Positions 33,701 through 43,071 of a stretch of DNA of 56,133 nt are shown here, piece after piece. The translations under genes and the position numbers were made by a program. A model generated the notes under the pieces. The model saw only the letters and a list, made by a program, of their open reading frames with translations. It was not told the origin of the DNA and did no database searches. The stretch lies in assembly GCF_000308815.1 (NCBI RefSeq), contig NZ_BAFX01000198.1, positions 1 through 56,133 of the forward strand. The letters run 5' to 3'. Every line of letters starts with the position of its first letter. Positions within the stretch are counted from its first letter, which is position 1. The stretch is from Nocardia concava NBRC 100430 (GTDB taxonomy: Bacteria; Actinomycetota; Actinomycetes; Mycobacteriales; Mycobacteriaceae).

Positions 33701-34222
33701 TCAGTCTTTGTGAGTCGCTGACAGGGCGGGACCAAGGCTCCGGCCGGTACCGGCGTCGACCCTCTGCTCGGGTCTTTCCGACGACGAGTTTTGTCGGTAG
33801 TCGCGTGGACTCAGTCCGTATTCTCGCTTGAACGCCCTACTCAGGGCGAAGGCACTGCCATAGCCGACGTGATTCGCGATGAGATCCAGTGGTTTGTTTG
33901 TGCTGCAAAGCATTTCGGCCGCCATTTCCAGGCGGATCGAGGTCAGCATGGAGATCGGGGCCTTGCCGTACGTCTTGGTGAACCTCCGCGTGAATGCCGC
34001 CCGGGATAGATGAACTCGCACAGCCAGTTCGGCGATGGTCCACGACCGTGCAGGGTGGGTGCTCATCAGGAGCAGGATCTGATGCACGGACACATCGCGG
34101 TGAGCATCTCCACCGGTTTCGGACCTCGCGAGATCATCGATTTCGAAGTAGCTCAAGTCTTTCGCACTCCTGTGCCGCAACGCCCATCGAAAATTGGCTT
34201 CGGGACAATTCGGTGCCGGCAC
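33701..34222 (-). pseudogene. AraC-family regulator, N-terminally truncated
   Basis: The 173-residue product keeps a complete AraC DNA-binding region: 'SWTIAELAVRVHLSRAAFTR', 'KAPISMLTSIRLEMAAEMLC' and 'IANHVGYGSAFALSRAFKRE' with 'YGLSPRDYR'. Full AraC proteins of this cupin type have about 300 residues; here only some 50 residues precede the HTH, ending abruptly. No missing part is seen in another frame upstream. It may still bind DNA without its sensor domain, but is probably a remnant. Confidence 0.7.
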
Positions 34223-34404
34223 GGAGCGGCAGGGGGACTACGGAGACCTGCCGCGGTTGACCATTGAGGCCGACATCGACGCTGAACTCGCCCAACTCGG
34301 ACCCGCTGACTACCGACCCGCCACGTCCGCGACGCTCTGTTCCGACCACCCCAGCCGTCGATTTGCGTGGCCTCCGACCAGGTGTACTACCGAACTGTGA
34401 TCCT

Positions 34405-35310
34405 TCAGGCGGTCGGCCGGGCAGGGGCATCGGTGAGGAAGGCGGATATGACTGGCAGGAGAAGGTCGGGGCGGTGGACGAGGCTGATGTGGGAGGTGCC
34501 GGGCAGAATGGCCAGTTGGGCCTTGGGTAGTCCGGCGGGCGTGTCGCCCTGGATATCGCCGCCGAACGCGCGGAACATCTCGACGGCGTGGTCGAGGCGG
34601 ATGACGTCGGAGTCGCCGATGACGGTCAGAGTCGGCGCGGTGGCCGTGCGCACGGCGGTGATCGGGAATCGGGGCATCGCATTGGTGTCGTGTTCGCGGA
34701 TGCGGGACACCAGTTGTGGGAAGTCCTGGGGGCGTGGTGCGTTCTTGAGGTAGTCGGTGTGGAAAGTGGTGCCGTGCAGCATTTCCGGTTGTAGTCCGGC
34801 GATGCCGTCGAGCAGGCCGGGCCGGAGCCCGTTCTCGTTGAGGCTGCCGGCGGCGAGGATCTGTTTGCGCACCAGGTCGGGGTGGGTGAGGGTGATCTGC
34901 AGGGCGATGCCCGCGCCCATGCTGTAGCCGAGCAGGTCGGCGCGCCGCACGCCGATCGAGTGCAGCAGCGCGACGGTGTCGGCGGCCATCCATTCCTCGC
35001 GCAGGGGCCGGTCGGTATCGGCGGTGTGTCCGTGGGCTTGCTGCTCGATGGCGATGACCTGGCGGGTCTTGGCCAGTTCCGGGATGAGTTGGCCGAAGTC
35101 GGTGCCGATCCCGGACAGCGCGCCGTGCAGCAGCACCAATGGTGGTGCGCTGGAGGGTGTTCCGTGGATCTCGTAATACATGTGCAGGCCGTTCACGTCG
35201 GCATACGCACCGGGGGTCGGTGCGGCCGGGGAGGTGTCGGTGGTGCATCCGGTGAGGAGCACGGCCGCGGCCAGGGCGGTCGCGGTGGCGAGTAGTGCGG
35301 TGATCTTCAC
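34405..35310 (-). CDS. Alpha/beta-hydrolase lipoprotein
   Basis: The 301-residue protein has a lipoprotein signal ('TALAAAVLLTGC') and an alpha/beta-hydrolase fold. The oxyanion motif is 'LVLLHGALSG', the nucleophile elbow is 'LLGYSMGAG', the acid is in 'TVIGDSDVIRL', and the His is in 'LPGTSHISL'. It should be a membrane-anchored esterase or similar hydrolase on the outer face; the substrate is unknown. The RibD-like reductase gene lies 101 bp upstream on the same strand, and a truncated AraC gene lies downstream. Confidence 0.87.
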   Translation of the reverse strand: MKITALLATATALAAAVLLTGCTTDTSPAAPTPGAYADVNGLHMYYEIHGTPSSAPPLVLLHGALSGIGTDFGQLIPELAKTRQVIAIEQQAHGHTADTDRPLREEWMAADTVALLHSIGVRRADLLGYSMGAGIALQITLTHPDLVRKQILAAGSLNENGLRPGLLDGIAGLQPEMLHGTTFHTDYLKNAPRPQDFPQLVSRIREHDTNAMPRFPITAVRTATAPTLTVIGDSDVIRLDHAVEMFRAFGGDIQGDTPAGLPKAQLAILPGTSHISLVHRPDLLLPVISAFLTDAPARPTA

Positions 35311-35411
35311 CGTGGTTCCTTCGATATCGGGTGGTCATTCGGGGAGGGCAGCGGACGCGCCCTCCCCATGCGTGCGCGGGTGGGTCCGGGTTCGCGGGGT
35401 GGGGCCGATGG

Positions 35412-35984
35412 TCAGTGGATGACGTCGAAGACGTTGAGCTGCAAGCCGTTTGCGTAGGCCTGGGATTCGACGAGTTGCAGCTTCTGGGCGTCCTTGTCGG
35501 TGGCGGAGAACAGGCGCTTGCCCGCGCCGAGCAGCAGCGGGAAGACCAGCAGGTGGTAGCGGTCGATCAGGCCCGCGTCCGAGAGCGCCTGGTTGAGGGA
35601 CGCGCTGCCGTGCACGATGATCGGGCCACCCTCGGTCTGCTTGAGCGCGGCGACCTCGTCGAGTGAGCGCAGGATGGTGGTTTCGCCCCAGTTGGTGACC
35701 AGGTCGTCGTCGGTGAGGGTGGTGGAGACGACGTACTTGGGCATCTCCTTGTATTCGGCGAAGTCCGCCATGTCCGGCCATACCGGGCTGAATGCCTCGT
35801 AGCTGGTGCGGCCCAGCAGGATCGCGGTGGCTTCCTGCTGTTCGCGGCCCTTGATCTCGAAGGCATCCGGCACGAATTCGGTGTGCTTGAAGGTCCATCC
35901 GGAGTTGCGGTAGCCGGGTTCGCCGCCGGGAGCCTCCACGACGCCATCGAGGGAAACGAAGGCCGAGCTGATCAGAGTGCGCAT
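35412..35984 (-). CDS. Dihydrofolate-reductase-like (RibD C-terminal) family protein
   Basis: The 190-residue protein shows the RibD_C pattern: 'LISSAFVSLDGVVEAPGG', 'ILLGRTSYEAFSPVWP', 'KYVVSTTLTDDD', 'GPIIVHGSASLNQALSDAGL' and 'LLVFPLLLGAGKRLFS'. Family members are NADPH-dependent reductases, mostly of unknown substrate. The start is the ATG at 35984; the longer frame from 36170 is antisense to the TetR gene start. It diverges from the TetR gene at 36123 with a strong inverted repeat between them, so it is its likely target. Confidence 0.9.
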   Translation of the reverse strand: MRTLISSAFVSLDGVVEAPGGEPGYRNSGWTFKHTEFVPDAFEIKGREQQEATAILLGRTSYEAFSPVWPDMADFAEYKEMPKYVVSTTLTDDDLVTNWGETTILRSLDEVAALKQTEGGPIIVHGSASLNQALSDAGLIDRYHLLVFPLLLGAGKRLFSATDKDAQKLQLVESQAYANGLQLNVFDVIH

Positions 35985-36052
35985 GGTGAATCTCCTGTGT
36001 GGGTGGTGTTTCTCGTATCTGAACGCTGTACAGAAGTGAAGATACACACGAC

Positions 36053-36093
36053 TTCTGGACGTTGTCCAGTTATAATCTGAACAACGTCCAGAA
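36053..36093. promoter_or_regulatory. Probable TetR operator and promoter
   Basis: TTCTGGACGTTGT (36053-36065) and its exact complement ACAACGTCCAGAA (36081-36093) are 15 bases apart in the 138-bp divergent gap. A perfect -10-like TATAAT lies between the arms at 36071-36076 on the plus strand, so binding would block the TetR promoter. Confidence 0.75.
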
Positions 36094-36122
36094 AACCGGC
36101 TGACCAGGGCAGGTACTGAAAA

Positions 36123-36770
36123 ATGAGCGAGACTTCGGCGAAACCGGCGCACCGCAGCACCTATCGGCACGGCGCACTACGGGAAGCCCTGCTCGAGGCG
36201 GGAGTGGCGATGGCGCGCGAAGGTGGTGGACCGCAGGCGATCGTCCTGCGGGAGGCCTCGCGCCGGGCCGGTGTCGCACCGAACGCGGCATACACGCACT
36301 TCAAGGATCGAGAAGCGTTGGTGCAGGCCGTCGCTCGCTTCGCGCTGGCGCGGCTGGCCGCGACCATGACCGCGGAACAGGAAGCGATTGCGGACACCGA
36401 GGACGCGGCCGTCGCCGCCCGGGCGCGCTTCCGTGCCGTCGGCGCGGGCTACATCCGCTTCGCCCGCGAGGAACCCGGACTGTTCCGCACGGCGTTCGCG
36501 ACCCAGCACGATGTGTCCGCGGTCGCCGAACCCGCCGCCGCGGGCCCCACCGGCCGATCGGCGATCGAACTGCTCACCGACGCTCTCAACGGCCTGGTCG
36601 ACGCCGGACTGCTGCCGCCCGAAAGACGGTCCGGCGCAGAGTTTCTCGCCTGGCCCACCGTGCACGGACTGGCCTACCTCGCCGCCGACGGCCCACTGCG
36701 CTTCCTCGAACCGGCCCAACTCGACGACCTCACCCACCGGCTACTGGACATGCTCGACCGCGGAATCTGA
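36123..36770 (+). CDS. TetR/AcrR family transcriptional regulator
   Basis: The 215-residue protein has a TetR HTH ('TYRHGALREALLEAGVAMAR', 'LREASRRAGVAPNAAYTHFK', 'DREALVQAVA'). It has a TetR_C_33-like effector domain ('YIRFAREEPGLFRTAFAT', 'FLAWPTVHGLAYLAADGPLR'). It is divergent from the RibD-like gene and should control it through the inverted repeat in between. Its last 30 bp overlap the end of the isochorismatase-like gene on the other strand. Confidence 0.93.
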   Translation: MSETSAKPAHRSTYRHGALREALLEAGVAMAREGGGPQAIVLREASRRAGVAPNAAYTHFKDREALVQAVARFALARLAATMTAEQEAIADTEDAAVAARARFRAVGAGYIRFAREEPGLFRTAFATQHDVSAVAEPAAAGPTGRSAIELLTDALNGLVDAGLLPPERRSGAEFLAWPTVHGLAYLAADGPLRFLEPAQLDDLTHRLLDMLDRGI

Positions 36771-37346
36771 ACCCGCGGCGAGCATTTCGACGATCTCCTG
36801 GGTGCGACCGGTCTCACCGAGGAGCGGGAAGATCCGTTCGATGCTGTTGCGGTGCGCCTCCGCGTCAAGATCAGCCATGGCATCGGTCGCCAGCGTGACG
36901 TGGTAGCCGTGTTCGTAGGCGGCACGAGCGGTCGACTCCACGCCGATGCTGGTGGTGAGTCCGGCCAGCACGATCTGAGTGATGCCGCGGCGGCGCAGTT
37001 GCAGATCGAGATCTGTTCCGTAGAAGGCATTCCAGGCCCGCTTGGTCACGGTGATGTCCTCCGGGTGACCGGCGAGGTCATCGACGATGACATCCCAGCC
37101 TTCGGGCAAGGAACCCGATCGGGTCGGGACCTCGTTGCGCCCCGGAGTGACATCCGATCCGTCCGCGCGGGCCGTGACTCGCACCAGGACGACCGGGGCA
37201 TTGTGTTCGCGGAAGGCGCGAGCCAGCTCGACCGCCCGGGCCACCACCTCGGGCCCGGTGTTGGGGACCGTGGGAGCGTGGATGGTGGCGTTCTGCAGGT
37301 CGACGATGACCAACGCGCTCGCCGCGTCCAGTGCGGTGACAGTCAT
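36741..37346 (-). CDS. Isochorismatase-family protein lacking the catalytic Cys
   Basis: The 201-residue protein has the isochorismatase-like fold: 'ALVIVDLQNATI' (Asp), 'DITVTKRAWNAFYGTDLDLQ' (Lys), and 'VLAGLTTSIGVESTARAAYE'. In that last motif most cysteine hydrolases have Cys before 'VEST'; here it is Gly, so a nicotinamidase-type thiol mechanism is excluded. True isochorismatases such as EntB also lack the Cys, but this short protein has no carrier domain. The gene overlaps the MFS gene stop (ATGA), so both are cotranslated; it may modify or bind the transported compound. Confidence 0.85.
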   Translation of the reverse strand: MTVTALDAASALVIVDLQNATIHAPTVPNTGPEVVARAVELARAFREHNAPVVLVRVTARADGSDVTPGRNEVPTRSGSLPEGWDVIVDDLAGHPEDITVTKRAWNAFYGTDLDLQLRRRGITQIVLAGLTTSIGVESTARAAYEHGYHVTLATDAMADLDAEAHRNSIERIFPLLGETGRTQEIVEMLAAGSDSAVEHVQ

Positions 37347-38608
37347 GAGTTGTGCCTTTCGGGCGTCCGCGGCTCGGCCGCGACAAGTTCGGGTGTCGGT
37401 GAAAAATCTTGGCGGCGGGGTAGCAGTAGAGGGCTGGCGAGGATCAGCAGCCCGACGATCGCGATGGCGGTGCGTAGGCTGGTCGCGTAGGCGAGCAGTC
37501 CGCCGAGCGCGCTGAGGACGGCGATGGCGGCGCTGCTGCCGATGGACCAGGCCGAAAGGGTTCGGGCCACCAGCTGTTTGGGGGTGTGCTCGAGTCGGTA
37601 GGTGGCGAGCACCGGGGTGTACAGGCTCATGCTGATGATGATCACGAGCTCGACGGCGATCACCGTCACGAGGCCGACCGTCCCAGGCCGCACGAAGGCG
37701 AGGCCGATCAACCACACCCCGCGCAGCGCGCCGACCGTACGCAAGATCCGGAATTGGCCATATCGCGCCACGGCACGCCCGGCCAGGCGTGAGCCGATGA
37801 GCCCGCCCAGGCAGGGGGCGGCGAAGGCGAGTCCGTACTGCCAGGGTGCGAATCCGAGCTGGCGCAGCAGTAGCACCGCCAACAGCGGCTCGGTGGCCAT
37901 GATCAGTCCGCTGACGAGCAGCTGGTTGAGATAAAGCGCCCGTAAGTCGTTGTGGGCCAGTAGGTGTCGCCAGCCCGCTAGCAGGTCGTTCGCTCGAATC
38001 CGGAGCCTGTCGGCGGGTTGCGCAGGTTCTTCGCGGCCTCCAATCGCCGCGACTCCCAACGCGGAGAGCAGGTAGCTCAGCGCGTCGGCCACCACCGTGA
38101 CCACTGGCCCGAACAGGCCGATCGCCGCGCCGCCCAGTGGCGGCCCGATGGCGATGGAACTCCAGTTCGTCGACTCGAACCGCGCATTGGCCACGAGCAG
38201 ATCGTCCGGCCGGACCAGGGCCTTGAGATAGGCCCCGCTCGCCGCCCCGAAGGCGATCTTGGCCGCGGCGACCACGACCGAGACGACCAGCAACTGAACG
38301 AAGCTGAGCATCCCGAGGGCGTACGCGACGGGGATCGTCATCATGACCGCGAACCGGGCCAGGTCCATCGAGATCATCACCGACCGCTTGCGGCGAAACT
38401 CCACCCACGGCCCGAGCGGCACCGCGATCAGCGCGCCCACCGCCGGTCCCACCGACGACAGTGTGGACACCTGAACGGCATTGGCATCCAACACCAGCAC
38501 CGCGATCAGCGGCAACGCACCGAACCCCAACCCAGAACCATAGGCACTGACCGCGTAGGACGCCCACAGCCATCCGAACTGTCGGCCCAGCGATCGTCTG
38601 AAAACCAA
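37343..38608 (-). CDS. MFS transporter
   Basis: The protein has about 421 residues and 10-12 transmembrane helices of the enterobactin-exporter (EntS/MFS_3) type: 'FGWLWASYAVSAYGSGLGFG', 'VGPAVGALIAVPLGPWVEFR' with 'RKR' in loop 2-3, and 'IGPPLGGAAIGLFGPVVTV'. The start is set at TTG 38608, which follows GGGAGG at good spacing; a GTG at 38638 would add ten residues but has no ribosome site. It is coupled to the isochorismatase-like gene. MFS_3 members export antibiotics, siderophores and similar small molecules; the substrate here is unknown. Confidence 0.88.
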   Translation of the reverse strand: MVFRRSLGRQFGWLWASYAVSAYGSGLGFGALPLIAVLVLDANAVQVSTLSSVGPAVGALIAVPLGPWVEFRRKRSVMISMDLARFAVMMTIPVAYALGMLSFVQLLVVSVVVAAAKIAFGAASGAYLKALVRPDDLLVANARFESTNWSSIAIGPPLGGAAIGLFGPVVTVVADALSYLLSALGVAAIGGREEPAQPADRLRIRANDLLAGWRHLLAHNDLRALYLNQLLVSGLIMATEPLLAVLLLRQLGFAPWQYGLAFAAPCLGGLIGSRLAGRAVARYGQFRILRTVGALRGVWLIGLAFVRPGTVGLVTVIAVELVIIISMSLYTPVLATYRLEHTPKQLVARTLSAWSIGSSAAIAVLSALGGLLAYATSLRTAIAIVGLLILASPLLLPRRQDFSPTPELVAAEPRTPERHNS

Positions 38609-38736
38609 GATCCATACCTCCCGCCTCGAACAACTCACTGTTGATCGAGGTGATCAAAGCAAGCCCGAGAGACCCGGATCAAACAACTGAACCGTCGGCG
38701 AGCCACAACGATACGTTGTGCGAGTGAGGGTTTCGC

Positions 38737-39409
38737 ATGGACCTGAACGCTGTACGCACCTTCGTCACCGCCGTCGACGAAGGCCAGTCCCAGGAAGCTG
38801 CCGCAGCGCTGTCGATCACGCAGCAGGCGGTCTCCAAGCGCATCGCGACGCTGGAGAGATATTTGGATGTGTGTTTGTTCGCCCGCCCGCGGCTCCCAGC
38901 TCACAATCGATGGCCAGGCATTTCCACCTCGTGCCAGGGAGCTGGTCCGGGTCGCAGAGCGCGTCGGCGCTTCCGTGCGCCCTGGCCGCCGCGCACTACG
39001 TGTCGACATCGTCGCCCGGCGCGTCGTAACAGCCGTGGTACTACAGGAGTTCCACCGCGCGCATCCCGACATCGAGTTGGACCTCGTCACCCTCGAAGCC
39101 GACGTCGACGCCGCGATCGCCGCTGTCGACGCGGGAACAATCGATGCGACCTTTCACGCCGTCCCCCCGCAGCGACATCCCCCCACGGCGATCCGCGCTG
39201 CCCGAGTGATCGACGAACCGCACCAACTGCTCCTCGGTCCCCGCCACCCGCTCGCCAACGCCCGCACCGTCACACCGACGCAGCTGGTCGGCCACCGAAT
39301 CTGCATGCCCGGCCTCGCCGACCGTGGCGAAGTCACCGGCTACTACACCGAACTCACCGCCACATTCGGGTTCACCATCGATGTCCTCGGCCCCATCTTT
39401 GCGAAAGAG
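38737..39409 (+). pseudogene. LysR-family regulator, frameshifted and cut short
   Basis: The HTH part is intact ('MDLNAVRTFVTAVDEGQSQE', 'SITQQAVSKRIATLERYL'). After 'CLFAR' at about 38885 the protein-like reading moves to another frame ('GSQLTIDGQAFPPRARELVR'), so a base was gained or lost in the CCCGCCCGCGG stretch. The effector domain continues ('FHRAHPDIELDLVTLEADVD', 'HQLLLGPRHPLANARTV') to 'FTIDVLGP' and is then joined in frame to a lipase fragment near 39405. Some 80 C-terminal residues are missing. It diverges from the MFS gene, which was probably its target. Confidence 0.82.
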
Positions 39410-40181
39410 CACGGCACCTGGGGCAACCAGAACTCCTGGAACGATCTGTCGCCGCGGCTGAAGGCCCTCGGCTACTGCGTCTTCTCACTCAACTACGGCA
39501 AGGACACCTCGAGCCTGATGGGCGCCCGGCCGGGTTCGTTCGGCAACGGTGACATTCGAAGGTCCGCCAAGGAACTCGCGACGTTCGTCGACCGCGTGCG
39601 CCGCCACGGGCTCGGCCCAGGTCGATATCGTCGGACATTCCCAGGGCGGCACCATGGCTCGGCAGTTTCTGAAGTTCGAGGGTGGATCGAGCGCGGTCGG
39701 CGAACTCGTGACCATCGCCGCCACCAACCACGGCACGACCATGGACGGACTGGGTGCGCTCGCGGCCGGTAGCTCCTCGGGTTCGGCGGGCAGCTCCTCC
39801 GGTTCGGCCGGGAGCTCGTCCGGTTCCGCGGGCTCCTCGGGTTCCGCCGGTGCTCCCGCCGCCTGGGTGGTCGGACTGGCCGCCGTGCAGCAACTGAATG
39901 GCAGCGACTTCATCACCCGATTGAACGCCGACGGCGATACCATGCCCGGAATCGACCACACGGTGGTCGCGACACGCGTGGACAAGACCTCGACGCCTCC
40001 GGAGGCGACATTCCTCGAGCAGGGGCCCGGATCGATTGTGAAGAACCTTTGGGTTCAGGACATTTGCGCGAACGACACCTTCGAACACGGCAAACTGCCG
40101 CAGTCGCCCGCAGTCGCGTACATCGTCGAACAAGCGCACGATCCGTCCTACCCGGGCCCGGGACCGGCGTGCACCCGCTGA
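39410..40181 (+). pseudogene. Lipase (alpha/beta hydrolase) fragment fused to LysR remnant, frameshifted
   Basis: From 39410 the reading is 'HGTWGNQNSWNDLSPRLKAL', the oxyanion region of actinobacterial secreted lipases, with no signal peptide or N-terminal part. At about 39600 ('FVDRV' to 'AATGSAQVDIVGHSQGG') the frame changes, so the nucleophile Ser lies in a second frame that ends at 40181. An insert of Gly/Ser/Ala repeats follows 'DGLGALAAG'. The end has 'GDTMPGIDHTVVATRVDK' (acid region) and 'FEHGKLPQSPA' (His). The gene is dead as it stands. Confidence 0.82.
39766..39860 (+). repeat. Ser/Gly/Ala short tandem repeat in the lipase fragment
   Basis: About four copies of a 24-bp unit (GCTCCTCGGGTTCGGCGGGC and close variants) encode 'SSSGSAGS' units. 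They form a low-complexity insert between the lipase nucleophile and acid regions, where relatives have a short loop. Confidence 0.75.
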
Positions 40182-40386
40182 CCCGGCCACATGCCGATCG
40201 GGGTGGGTAGGGTCGGCAAGCGCTGAGCCTTTCGACTCGCCCTTCCTGCGAGCGGGATTGCGAGTCTCTGCCCATGCGAACACTTTCCAGTCCACCCGAG
40301 TCGAGGCAATCAACCCGGCGGAAACGGAATTCGGCGGTGCGCTCCCGCCGCGCCAGGGGGAACTCGTGCTGACGAATCATCGATGC

Positions 40387-41406
40387 TCAGGTCCGGAGAG
40401 TGCGGCTCGGTTGGACGCCGTAGACCTCGCGGTACCACGCCGCGAAGCGAGCCTGGTGGGTGAAGCCCCATTGCTCTGCGATCGACCGCACGGTGGCCCC
40501 TTGGGTGGGGTCGCTCGTTTGCAGGTCACGGTGGGCGTTCTCGAGTCTGACCCGGCGCAGATAGGCCAGCGGGGTGGTGTGGAGGTGGCGGCGGAACGCC
40601 GCTTGCAATGCTCTGGGGGTCACGCGCGCGTGCTCGGCGATCCGGGCCAGTGTGACCGGCTCCGCCGCGTGACCATCGATGAAATCCACCGCGCGACGCA
40701 CCACTGCGGGTGCGGCGGGGGCGGGCTCGGACAGATATGCCACGGTCATCGTGGTGTTCGGGAAAGTGGTCAGTAGCGTTGCGGCGGTCAATCGCTTGAG
40801 TCCCTGCAAGACAAGTGGATTGATGGCCTTCACGCCGGAGGCGACCAGCTGCCGGTGTAAGTAGGCGCAGTGGTTGTTCCAGAAGGTTTGTGTCCCGGCC
40901 ACCGGTGTCAGAGCGTGAAAGCGTAAGCGGCCGCCGCTCATATCGCACAGGTCCGCGGCGTGTTCACCGAGTTGTGCCAAGGGGAGCCGAACCAACGCGT
41001 ACACCATGTCGTGCATGTCGGCGGACCATGTCGAATGCGCCGGCACCAGAATGGGATTCCCGGAGACGACCGGCAGATCCTGACCGGCAACGTTGATGCG
41101 CCCTCGACCGACGACGAGCTGTGCCGCGAGCAAGGAATCGGACGGCTCTCCGTCGGCCTGGTAGCCGATACCCGAGAACCGCAGCAGATCCGCGCCGAGA
41201 CCCTCCGCAGTCACCGATCGAACCTCGACGTGAATTCGTTCGGGTGAGGTCACGGTGATCTTCGCGTGATGGTCGACCACGAGGCTCTTGACCACGAGCA
41301 CCGCGTCCTCGGTTTCCGTGGTTCTCATGTCGAGCCGCTCGATCGGTACAACCCCTGAGCCGACCACAGCATCTCCCTCGGTAGTCGGCTCCGGTGGAGT
41401 CGGCAT
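40387..41406 (-). CDS. AraC-family regulator (AraC_binding_2 / cupin-6 type)
   Basis: The protein has up to 339 residues. The N-terminal sensor domain shows 'VRSVTAEGLGADLLRFSGIG', 'LLAAQLVVGRGRINVAGQDL' and 'GNPILVPAHSTWSADMHDM'. The C-terminal double HTH reads 'LARIAEHARVTPRALQAAFR', 'HTTPLAYLRRVRLENAHRDL' and 'SIAEQWGFTHQARFAAWYRE'. ATG 41406 is the chosen start; ATG 41328 (313 residues) is possible and no ribosome site decides it. The transporter gene at 41878 diverges from it and may be its target. Confidence 0.88.
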   Translation of the reverse strand: MPTPPEPTTEGDAVVGSGVVPIERLDMRTTETEDAVLVVKSLVVDHHAKITVTSPERIHVEVRSVTAEGLGADLLRFSGIGYQADGEPSDSLLAAQLVVGRGRINVAGQDLPVVSGNPILVPAHSTWSADMHDMVYALVRLPLAQLGEHAADLCDMSGGRLRFHALTPVAGTQTFWNNHCAYLHRQLVASGVKAINPLVLQGLKRLTAATLLTTFPNTTMTVAYLSEPAPAAPAVVRRAVDFIDGHAAEPVTLARIAEHARVTPRALQAAFRRHLHTTPLAYLRRVRLENAHRDLQTSDPTQGATVRSIAEQWGFTHQARFAAWYREVYGVQPSRTLRT

Positions 41407-41877
41407 GTGCTGTCCGTGCATCCCATGGTATCCACTCCGCGAAGTGGAGGGCCGGATAGCGAAACACTCTCGCCCAACTCCTTTCAGGGTGTGAATCGGC
41501 TGCCGCAGAATGGAATTCACCGTCAGTCCGGTCACTGCAACGATGCTTCCGGTCAGGCGGTGGTCCTGTCCGTGACCGAGCGACGGCTCACGGGCCGCTT
41601 CCTGCACTCGGCGCCCACGGCGAGCGCAGGTCGGCGGTGCATCGTCCAAGTCCCCGGATGCGCCGCCAGAGCCGCACCGGCGCCGCCGCGAGCACCGAAG
41701 CACCTGACGTGCGGACCGTGGCGCCGGTGCAGCTTCACAGGTCGACGCTTGGTGGCGGTCGGACACGACGTTCATGGCATCCCCGACACCTGGAGGATCG
41801 ACTCGGGAAGGTGAACACGTCGCGGGCTCGCGCGTTCGCTCACCGGTTCTCCCCGGTTCGGCTGCTTGACTGGCACC
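41407..41877. other. Divergent intergenic region between AraC and TDT transporter genes
   Basis: About 470 bp contain no convincing gene on either strand; frames present are short and rich in Arg/Pro. It must hold the promoters of both flanking genes. I see no strong inverted repeat or -10 box to point to. Confidence 0.5.
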
Positions 41878-43071
41878 ATGGACAGCACTCGCGAGAGCGG
41901 CCCGACAACGCGGCGTCGGTTGTTGTCTGCGCTGGAGTCGCCAGGGCAGGTGTTCGGTCATCTGGGCCCCAACTGGTTCGCGCCCGTCATGGGAACCGGC
42001 ATCATCGCGAACGCGGCAGCCACACTGCCGGTGCGAATCCCGGGATTGCTGGTGTTCGCTCGAGTGGTGTGGATGCTCGCCACGGTGATGTTGGCGGCGG
42101 TCGTCTTCGCGGTGGCGGTGCATTGGATCCGACATTCGGCGGTGGCGCGCGGCCATCTGCACAATCCGCAGATGGCGCATTTCTATGGTGCCGCGCCCAT
42201 GGCGCTACTCACCGTCGGTGCCGGTGGGTTGCTGGTCGGGCAACCGATCCTCGGTGCGGACATGGCGGTGGTGCTCGACTGGATACTGTGGACCGCGGGC
42301 ACCGCGGGGGGCCTGTTCACGGCGGTCATGGTCCCGTACGTGATGTTCACCCAGCACAGTGTCGAGTCCGACGGTGCGTTCGGTGGGTGGCTGATGCCGG
42401 TTGTGCCGCCGATGGTGTCGGCCGCGACGGGTGCGCTGCTGATCCCTCATCTGAAGCCTGGCTCCGGCCGCGCGACACTGCTGTACGGTTGCTATGCGAT
42501 GTTCGGACTGTCGTTGTTCGCCTCGATCATCATCATCACGATGATCTGGAGTCGCCTCACGCACTTCGGGAGCTCCGGAACCGCACGCGTGCCCACACTC
42601 TGGATCGTGCTCGGCCCCCTCGGCCAATCCATCACGGCCGCAGGCTTACTCGGGAACAACGCACACCTCGCGGCCACGCCCGACGTCGCCGACGGAATGC
42701 GGGTGTTCGCCGTTGTTTTCGGAACTCCGGTCTGGGGATTCGCGGTCCTGTGGATCGCTCTTGCGACCGCGCTCACTCTCCGAACCGTCAGAGCGGGAAT
42801 GCCTTTCGCGCTGACCTGGTGGAGCCTGACCTTCCCCGTCGGCACCTTCGTGACCGGCACCGCGCAATTGGCCGTACACACCGACCTGCCCGCGTTCCGG
42901 GTCGCCGCCGTCGCCGCGTTCGCGGGCCTGCTGTTCACCTGGTGCCTGGTCACGGCCCGAACCACCATGGGCGGGATCCAGGGAAACCTCTTTCTGCCCC
43001 CGCCGACCACAGCTCCGATCAAGGCCGGCAAAGCGCCCACCCGCCGCGACACCGAGAGCTCGGATTCCTGA
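41878..43071 (+). CDS. TDT-family transporter (SLAC1/TehA-like)
   Basis: The 397-residue protein has about ten transmembrane helices of the tellurite-resistance/dicarboxylate transporter fold. The opening 'LGPNWFAPVMGTGIIANAAA' is the family signature, followed by 'LHNPQMAHFYGAAPMALLTV' and 'WLMPVVPPMVSAATGALLIP'. Near the end is 'LTFPVGTFVTGTAQLAVHTD'. Members export sulfite, malate or small anions, or conduct chloride/nitrate. The start at ATG 41878 is preferred; an in-frame TTG at 41866 is possible. Its likely regulator is the divergent AraC protein. Confidence 0.9.
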   Translation: MDSTRESGPTTRRRLLSALESPGQVFGHLGPNWFAPVMGTGIIANAAATLPVRIPGLLVFARVVWMLATVMLAAVVFAVAVHWIRHSAVARGHLHNPQMAHFYGAAPMALLTVGAGGLLVGQPILGADMAVVLDWILWTAGTAGGLFTAVMVPYVMFTQHSVESDGAFGGWLMPVVPPMVSAATGALLIPHLKPGSGRATLLYGCYAMFGLSLFASIIIITMIWSRLTHFGSSGTARVPTLWIVLGPLGQSITAAGLLGNNAHLAATPDVADGMRVFAVVFGTPVWGFAVLWIALATALTLRTVRAGMPFALTWWSLTFPVGTFVTGTAQLAVHTDLPAFRVAAVAAFAGLLFTWCLVTARTTMGGIQGNLFLPPPTTAPIKAGKAPTRRDTESSDS

